DNA of 64,000 nucleotides, from NCBI GenBank assembly GCA_947174665.1, contig CAMWJV010000001.1, positions 1 to 64,000 of the forward strand. Direction: 5' to 3'. Below are positions 58,410 to 64,000 of the stretch, in pieces. Position 1 is the stretch's first letter, and every line of letters starts with the position of its first letter. A program made the translations under genes and the position numbers. This DNA is from an uncultured Lachnospiraceae bacterium. Lineage in GTDB: Bacteria > Bacillota > Clostridia > Lachnospirales > Lachnospiraceae. Under the pieces are notes generated by a model that saw only the letters and a program-made list of their open reading frames with translations, had not been told where the DNA came from and searched no databases.

Positions 58410-58530
58410 TGTTTCGGTCTAAAATTGTCCCTGGCATACGAACTGTACAATATAATTTGTCACAAGTGTAAACCTTATATTTTGTAAATTTATGCGATAT
58501 ATTGTTCTATCAAACATTGTATGGACTATG
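58410..58530 (-). pseudogene. MNT-type nucleotidyltransferase remnant, copy 2
   Basis: The minus strand here shares long stretches with the copy at 56241-56537: CAATGTTTGATAGAACAATA on the N-terminal side, and a YSSYARDNFRP segment matching YGSYALGDFRP. The catalytic glycine is lost and several stops interrupt it. It is directly followed by the AlbA_2-type remnant. Confidence 0.6.
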
Positions 58531-58823
58531 ACTCAGTTTATTCTACAGAGATGGAACAGTCCAGTCAGGCGGCGTGACTTGCTGCAAGGCTGAATTGTTA
58601 CATGGCTCTGGCAATCATAGAAATCAATCCCTTGTATATTTTGGGTGTTTGGTATATACTGTCTTCGTAAGATATTTTTTGGTGTTGGTGAAACCGTTGC
58701 TGCCTTGTTTGCCGTAAAAACAGTATAACATCCGGAACAGCGGCAGCCTGTGAATTTGGATATCTTATTGATAAAAGGAATTGGAAATAATTGGGCTTTA
58801 ACGGAAGGGAAAAGAGACGAATA
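58531..58823. other. Intergenic stretch before the hybrid kinase
   Basis: About 290 nt, AT-rich, without a frame I believe in and without a clear promoter in good spacing. It separates the decayed region from the kinase gene. Confidence 0.5.
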
Positions 58824-61800
58824 ATGTTGAAAATAAATGCACGGAAAGGAAAACGGATCACCGCTCTGTTGGTATGCTTATTGCTCCTCTTACCGAACTT
58901 TTCGGTAAATGCGGCGGAACAGGGAAATAACAGGACGGTGAAAGCGGGCGTTTTCTATTTTGACGGCTACCACATGGAGGATGAGGACGGCGATCTTGTA
59001 GGGTATGGTGTGGAATTTCTGAACCTTGTATCCCAATATTCACACCTGAACTTTATATACAGCGGATATGACCGGTCCTGGGATGATATGCTCACCATGC
59101 TGGATAACGGTGAGATTGATGTGGTGACATCTGCAAGGAAAACGGCTGAGCGGGAAGAAAAATATGCTTTTTCGCTTCCGATTGGAAGAAACAGTACAAT
59201 TTTGTCCATCCGGGCAAATAATACCCGTCTGCTCACCGGCGATTATACCACTTATGACGGTATGACGGTGGGCGTTTTGACCGGAAGCAGTCAGAATCAG
59301 AGCCTTGCTGCATTCGCAGAGGAGAAAGGCTTCACTTATCATGCAGTGGAGTACACGGATGCCGGCCAACTGGCGGCGGATCTGCAAAGCGGAAATATTG
59401 ACGCCATTCTCTCCAGCAATCTGCGAAGAACGGAAAATGAAAAAACGCTGGACACGATAGAGACAGATTATTTTTACGCTATTGTCAGAAAAGGCGACAG
59501 GGAGCTGCTTGCCGAGATCAATTATGCCATTGACCAGATGAATATCAGTGAAGGGGACTGGTCAAATAACCTGTATTACAAATATTACGGGAGTATGTCA
59601 TCCTACACTTTTTCGTTTACCGACAGGGAGCTTGCCTATATTCAGGACGTAGTTTCAGGCAGGAAAAAGATCACCGTTACTTCAATGGGTGACCGAAAGC
59701 CCTATTCCTATGTGGAGAATGGTGAATTAAAGGGGATTCTGCCGGAATATTTTGCAGGACTCATGGATCTTGCCGGGCTTCCCTTTGAGATCGTGGTACC
59801 GGAAGACCGGGCTGACTATTACAACCTTGCGGCTAACAACGGTGTAGACGTAGTCATTGACTGGCGGCAGTTCCATTCGAAAGCGGAGAATCATCAGAAC
59901 AACGGATTTTATACCGAGACTTATATGAACACAGGTATGGCACAGGTGACCAGAAAAGATTTCAACGGTGAAATTTCCACTCTGGCGGTAGCAGATGTGC
60001 AGGGCGACATGCCCATTGAGAAAGACCTGATAGGAAATGCCCGGATTCTGAGCTATCCAACCAGAGAAAGCGCTTTGGAAGCTGTTCTGGCCGGAGCAGC
60101 AGATGCTACGTATGTTTATACCTATACGGCGCAGGCATTTGTAAACAATGATTCTACGGCTTCGCTGCAATTCAGCATAGTCGATTCCATGCGCTTTGAC
60201 TTCAAAATGTATGTCCGGGACAGCTGCGACCACGAGCTGATCACCATACTGAACAAATGCATCCACCGGATGCCGGATGATTCCATGAACAACATTATCA
60301 CAAAGTATACCGCAAACACGCTCAGAAATGTGTCGTTGAGCCAGTATATGCGGGCACATCCGGAGTTGTTGGCGCTGGTGGTGCTGTTGTTTGCCGTAGG
60401 TCTTTGTGCGTTTATAACCCTTTGGCTGCGCTCGCGATGGAGAAAAAGAATCAATCGGGAATTGGGTGAACAGCTTGCTATTGTCAACACCCTGAGCCGC
60501 GATTATCTTGATGTCTATGCAGTCAATGCCCGGTGTGCAGCTGCCAGGATCATAAAAATGTCCGGCTGTGACTCCGTCGGATCGGAACAGGATTACAAAA
60601 AAGAATTTTCTTATGAAGAGATTCTTCACCGGTATATCAGCGAATGGGTTTTCACCGAAGACCGACAGGAGCTGACAGAGGCCCTTGCGCTGGACAGAAT
60701 CGTGGAAAAAATGAATTCCGGCGCAGAATATTCCGGAACCTATCGGGTGCTGAACAACGATGCAATACATATTTACCAGTTCACCTGTGTAACACACCTG
60801 GCAGAGGATGGAAACAGCGGCAACAGAGGTGACTTTTTCCTTGTCGGATTTCGGAATATCGACGAAATTGTCCGCAGGGAGCAGGAACAGAAGGCAATCC
60901 TGGAGGAGGCTCTCGCGGAAGCGCAGCATGCGAATATTGCAAAGACTACATTCCTGAACAATATGTCCCATGATATTCGGACGCCAATGAATGCGATCAT
61001 CGGTTTTACATCTTTGGCGGTTACTCACGTCGATAATCAGGAGCAGGTAAAAAACTATCTTGGGAAAATACTCACATCCGGCAAGCATCTGCTGAGTCTG
61101 ATTAACGATATATTGGATATGAGCCGCATTGAGAGCGGCAAAGTCAAGATTGAAGAGAACGAGGCGAGTCTTCCGGAGATTCTGCATGACCTGAAAACCA
61201 TTGTACAATCAGATGTCAAGGCAAAGCAGCTTTCGTTCCATATTGATACGCTGGATGTTACAAATGAGACGATTATCTGTGACAGACTTCGCCTGAGTCA
61301 GGTGCTGCTGAATATCCTCAGCAACGCCATGAAATATACCAAGTCCGGCGGAAGCGTCAGCGTCCGCATTATTCAGACGGATGATGCGCCGGAGGGATAC
61401 GCCTCATATGAGTTCCGGATTAAGGATACCGGTATCGGTATGAGCAAAGAATTTCTGGCGCACCTGTTTGAGCCCTTTGAGCGGGAACAGACCACGACCG
61501 TCAGCGGTATTCAGGGGACGGGATTGGGGCTTGCCATTACCAAAAATATTGTTGACCTGATGAATGGAACGATCACTGTGACCAGCGAGGAAGGGAAGGG
61601 CTCAGAGTTTGTGGTTTCCTTCCGGTTCCGTGTCAAAGGCGACAGCGATGATACGGAATACATGGAGCATCTTAAAGATCTTCGTGCGCTGGTGGTGGAT
61701 GACGATACCCATACCTGCACCAGTGTGAGCAAAATGCTCTCATCCCTTGGTATGCGGGCTGACTGGACAACGCGGGGAGAGGAGGCTGTCATCCGGGCGG

Positions 61801-62477
61801 AATTTGCTTTGGAACAAAATGATCCTTTCAACGTGATTCTGCTTGACTGGCTGATTCCGGACCTCAACGGTGTCGAGACGGCGCGGCGGCTGCGCAGAAT
61901 CATTGGAGATGAAGCAATCATTATTATCCTCACGGCATATGACTGGTCCGATATTGAGGAGGAGGCAAAAGCGGCGGGCGTCACGGAGTTCTGCTCCAAA
62001 CCACTGTTCCTGTCAGATCTGCGGAAGATTCTGACGGCACCGTACAAAGAGAAGGAAGAAACCGGGGAAGAGGATGTGTCTATGCAGTTCTTTTCCGGCA
62101 AAAAGATCCTTCTGGTAGAAGACAATGAGCTGAATCAGGAAATTGCCAGAACGGTCCTGGAGGAAGTTGGCTTTATCATTGATACGGCGGATGACGGAAC
62201 AGAGGCTGTGGAGAAGATGAAGACGGCGCAGGCCGGCACCTACGACCTGATTCTGATGGATATTCAAATGCCGGTGATGGACGGCTATGAGGCCACCCGG
62301 ACGATTCGTGCGCTGGCTGACCCGGCAAGGGCAAATATTCCGATTGTGGCAATGACTGCCAATGCCTTTGAAGAAGACCGCCAGCGTGCCTTTGACGCAG
62401 GCATGAACGGCCATGTGCCGAAACCGATTGATATTCCGAAGCTGTTGGAAACCTTGCAGGATATTTTAGCGGATTAG
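58824..62477 (+). CDS. Hybrid sensor histidine kinase with two solute-binding domains and two receivers
   Basis: A 1217-residue BvgS-like sensor. A signal peptide or first helix (about 13-33) is followed by two SBP_bac_3-type solute-binding domains outside the cell (about 40-250 and 275-490; DYTTYDGMTVGVLTGSSQNQ and RKKITVTSMGDRKPYSYVEN). A membrane helix (about 510-535), a PAS-like region (about 560-685) and a kinase core with His716 in NMSHDIRTPMNAIIGF follow, with GTGLGLAITKNIV in the ATPase part. Two receivers have Asp1008 (LLDWLIPDLNG) and Asp1146 (LMDIQMPVMDG). No Hpt domain is seen. It ends in a shared terminator. Ligand unknown. Confidence 0.93.
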   Translation: MLKINARKGKRITALLVCLLLLLPNFSVNAAEQGNNRTVKAGVFYFDGYHMEDEDGDLVGYGVEFLNLVSQYSHLNFIYSGYDRSWDDMLTMLDNGEIDVVTSARKTAEREEKYAFSLPIGRNSTILSIRANNTRLLTGDYTTYDGMTVGVLTGSSQNQSLAAFAEEKGFTYHAVEYTDAGQLAADLQSGNIDAILSSNLRRTENEKTLDTIETDYFYAIVRKGDRELLAEINYAIDQMNISEGDWSNNLYYKYYGSMSSYTFSFTDRELAYIQDVVSGRKKITVTSMGDRKPYSYVENGELKGILPEYFAGLMDLAGLPFEIVVPEDRADYYNLAANNGVDVVIDWRQFHSKAENHQNNGFYTETYMNTGMAQVTRKDFNGEISTLAVADVQGDMPIEKDLIGNARILSYPTRESALEAVLAGAADATYVYTYTAQAFVNNDSTASLQFSIVDSMRFDFKMYVRDSCDHELITILNKCIHRMPDDSMNNIITKYTANTLRNVSLSQYMRAHPELLALVVLLFAVGLCAFITLWLRSRWRKRINRELGEQLAIVNTLSRDYLDVYAVNARCAAARIIKMSGCDSVGSEQDYKKEFSYEEILHRYISEWVFTEDRQELTEALALDRIVEKMNSGAEYSGTYRVLNNDAIHIYQFTCVTHLAEDGNSGNRGDFFLVGFRNIDEIVRREQEQKAILEEALAEAQHANIAKTTFLNNMSHDIRTPMNAIIGFTSLAVTHVDNQEQVKNYLGKILTSGKHLLSLINDILDMSRIESGKVKIEENEASLPEILHDLKTIVQSDVKAKQLSFHIDTLDVTNETIICDRLRLSQVLLNILSNAMKYTKSGGSVSVRIIQTDDAPEGYASYEFRIKDTGIGMSKEFLAHLFEPFEREQTTTVSGIQGTGLGLAITKNIVDLMNGTITVTSEEGKGSEFVVSFRFRVKGDSDDTEYMEHLKDLRALVVDDDTHTCTSVSKMLSSLGMRADWTTRGEEAVIRAEFALEQNDPFNVILLDWLIPDLNGVETARRLRRIIGDEAIIIILTAYDWSDIEEEAKAAGVTEFCSKPLFLSDLRKILTAPYKEKEETGEEDVSMQFFSGKKILLVEDNELNQEIARTVLEEVGFIIDTADDGTEAVEKMKTAQAGTYDLILMDIQMPVMDGYEATRTIRALADPARANIPIVAMTANAFEEDRQRAFDAGMNGHVPKPIDIPKLLETLQDILAD

Positions 62478-62499
62478 TAGAAATACTAATCCGCCTTTA
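62469..62499. terminator. Bidirectional terminator encoding both C-termini
   Basis: GCGGATTAGTA (62469-62479), GAAA loop, TACTAATCCGC (62484-62494), then CTTTATTT on the plus strand. Read forward the left arm encodes the last residues Ala-Asp and stop of the kinase; read in reverse the other arm encodes the last Ala-Asp and stop of the MATE protein. Confidence 0.82.
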
Positions 62500-63844
62500 T
62501 TTCCCTGGGAAAATATTTCCGATAAGTAAACAGAAAGAGCACGATTGCCAGGCAGGTGGTTAAATAGTCAGTGATAGGCTGCGCGGCGGCCAGCATGGAA
62601 GCAGAGTTAAATATTTGACGTAACAGAAACAGAACCGGCAGGTAAATGAGGCCCTGGCGGCTGACAGACAGGATCAGGGCCGGCAGGGCAGCACCTGTGG
62701 ACTGGATTGCATTGATAAATACAAACATCAGTCCGAGAACCGGGCCGGAATAAATGTATATGCGGGCAAAGGACATGCCGAAGGTAAAGGCGTCTTCATT
62801 TTCCAGAAATGCGTGGACCAGAGGATCCGCACCGCAGTAGCATATTACAGTCATAACGGCGCTGATTCCAAACGCCAGTATGAGTGAAAATTTCAGGACC
62901 GCCAGGTAGCGGGCCCGGTTGCCGGCACCAAAACAGTAGCCTAAGACCGGCTGGATGCCGGAACCCAATCCGATCAGAAGCATGACCACGATCATGTTGA
63001 CTTTCATTGCGACGCCGAGCCCGGCCACCGCCATATCGCCGTAATCGGACATGATATTGTTTACAATAATATTTGAAAGGCTCATCAAAATGCTGTTGAG
63101 GGACGCCGGAATGCCGATGGCAAATACGCCGATCGCGATGCCGCTTCCCACACGATAGTATTTCGGGTGAATAGAGAGCGTTGCTTTTTTGGAGAGCAGA
63201 TGGCGGATATAAAAGAGGGCTGCAAACACATTGCCCAGTACGGTTGCGATGGCGGCACCTGCCACATCCCAGTCAAGAGCAAGGATCATGATCGGATCCA
63301 GAACGATATTGATCAGATTTCCGATGATCATACCCAGCATTGCCACCTGTGCATTCCCCTCGGCACGGATTATATTGCTGAAGCTGTTGCTGAGGATCAG
63401 GAAGGGGATGGCGGTGGAGACAATGCGCAGATACTGAGAAGCATAGCCCACGGTATCCTCACTTGCGCCGATGGCCATGCTTACCGGCGTAGCGGCAAAA
63501 AAGATGACTATCATGGCAACAACACCGATGCACAGCCCGGTCCAGAAGCAGAAGGAAGACGCGTTCTTTGCCTTTTCCTCATTGCCTTCTCCCAGAGTTC
63601 TGGAGATCAGGGAAGTGCCGCCGATGCCGAAGAGCATACCCACAGCCATAAACAACAGGAAAGCGGGAGTGGCTACGGAAACGGCGGCCACCATATAAGC
63701 GTCTTTTGTCTGGCCGATAAAGAATGTATCGGCCAGGTTGTAGATCAGAACCATGATCATGCTGACGATTGACGGAATCACATTGCTGATGACGGCTTTA
63801 GGCACCGGCGCGTCACGAAAAATTTCTGTTGTTTTGTCCTTCAT
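62486..63844 (-). CDS. MATE family efflux transporter
   Basis: A 452-residue MATE exporter with 12 hydrophobic segments. It starts DAPVPKAVISNVIPSIVSMI with YNLADTFFIGQTKDAYMVAA. GIGGTSLISRTLGEGNEEKA closes the first pair of helices, and LGSGIQPVLGYCFGAGNRAR lies in the second half. AGGAG lies 9 nt before the ATG. It converges on the hybrid kinase and shares its terminator. The kinase may respond to a compound this pump exports, but nothing in the sequence shows that. Confidence 0.93.
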   Translation of the reverse strand: MKDKTTEIFRDAPVPKAVISNVIPSIVSMIMVLIYNLADTFFIGQTKDAYMVAAVSVATPAFLLFMAVGMLFGIGGTSLISRTLGEGNEEKAKNASSFCFWTGLCIGVVAMIVIFFAATPVSMAIGASEDTVGYASQYLRIVSTAIPFLILSNSFSNIIRAEGNAQVAMLGMIIGNLINIVLDPIMILALDWDVAGAAIATVLGNVFAALFYIRHLLSKKATLSIHPKYYRVGSGIAIGVFAIGIPASLNSILMSLSNIIVNNIMSDYGDMAVAGLGVAMKVNMIVVMLLIGLGSGIQPVLGYCFGAGNRARYLAVLKFSLILAFGISAVMTVICYCGADPLVHAFLENEDAFTFGMSFARIYIYSGPVLGLMFVFINAIQSTGAALPALILSVSRQGLIYLPVLFLLRQIFNSASMLAAAQPITDYLTTCLAIVLFLFTYRKYFPREIKAD

Positions 63845-63883
63845 ATGTCTTCTCCTGTCTTCGCTGCGTAATATGAACTACAC

Positions 63884-63910
63884 GTTATAGCAAAAACAGT
63901 CAATTGTCAA
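63884..63910 (-). promoter_or_regulatory. Probable promoter of the MATE gene
   Basis: On the minus strand TTGACA (complement of 63905-63910), 15 nt, TATAAC (complement of 63884-63889). The spacer is short, so this is tentative. The last 90 bases of the window show no gene. Confidence 0.4.
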
Positions 63911-64000
63911 CCATGATTCTCTTTTTGTTCTAAACTCCTTTCCGGAATAGAACGATCTTAATAGTTATGCAGATAAATATACGCATCCTCAAGAGTAACA

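Noticed and set aside
59727..61208. A 493-codon open frame on the minus strand inside the hybrid kinase gene
   Set aside because: It is antisense to clear solute-binding and kinase domains, lacks a ribosome site and any recognisable motif, and reflects codon bias of the real gene.
1..64000. CRISPR arrays, prophage modules, rRNA or tRNA genes
   Set aside because: No regularly spaced repeats, no phage structural or integrase genes and no tRNA-like cloverleaf were recognised by eye; a tRNA scan could still find one.

Overview
The window looks like a chromosomal segment of a Gram-positive anaerobe of the class Clostridia, most likely family Lachnospiraceae. The basis is mixed. Strong GGAGG-type ribosome binding sites and sigma-A promoters with TGC-extended -10 boxes are visible. 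The protein families present (DUF6774, holin-like type I toxin, DUF1848, DUF4153/4173, LytTR-DUF3021 pairs, many MATE and GNAT proteins) are typical of that family. No rRNA, tRNA, CRISPR array, intact insertion sequence or prophage was recognised. The only clear core housekeeping gene is rsmA/ksgA (55.3 kb); the rest is accessory: signalling, transport, small-molecule modification and gene decay.

Layout. 0-2.3 kb: a GNAT, a decayed Rpn-type nuclease gene and a DUF1848 protein. 2.3-6.6 kb: an OmpR-type two-component system and an ABC exporter, both behind promoters carrying the same helically phased TTCA repeats. 6.6-9.3 kb (minus): a LytTR regulator, a DUF3021 membrane protein and an ABC transporter. 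9.4-13.8 kb: small enzymes and regulators. 13.8-14.2 kb: a complete type I toxin-antitoxin locus. 14.3-17.3 kb: an ECF sigma factor with its likely membrane anti-sigma factor, and an aminoglycoside nucleotidyltransferase. 17.3-20.8 kb: a diguanylate cyclase and an Agr-like sensor/LytTR regulator pair. 20.9-24.4 kb: GNATs, a short EamA transporter, a Thg1-like protein and a MarR-flavodoxin pair.

24.8-28.9 kb carries a DUF2156-type protein followed by an unusual 1027-residue fusion (EamA transporter, Cache sensor, HAMP, SpoIIE phosphatase). 30.2-34.8 kb holds DUF6774, then an operon of membrane proteins (DUF6688-like, DUF2975, DUF4153/4173) with a small XRE regulator. 34.8-40.5 kb holds a B12-binding radical SAM protein, a MATE exporter and an XRE/membrane/lipoprotein set. 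40.6-44.8 kb holds an ABC-class ATPase, a MATE exporter and a PHP phosphoesterase, with two related covarying hairpins at the 3' ends of the first two genes. 44.9-51.7 kb holds LysR, a CPA antiporter, MgtC and a heterodimeric ABC exporter. 51.8-56.2 kb holds small enzymes and rsmA. 56.2-58.5 kb is a graveyard of nucleotidyltransferase and Schlafen/AlbA_2-type fragments around a live XRE regulator and a CatB-like acetyltransferase. 58.8-63.8 kb holds a large hybrid sensor kinase convergent with a third MATE exporter.

The best candidates for less-described biology are the type I toxin locus with visible 5'/3' pairing and a sequestered Shine-Dalgarno, the paired TTCA operators, the transporter-sensor-phosphatase fusion, and two families of structured intergenic repeats that sit on stop codons.
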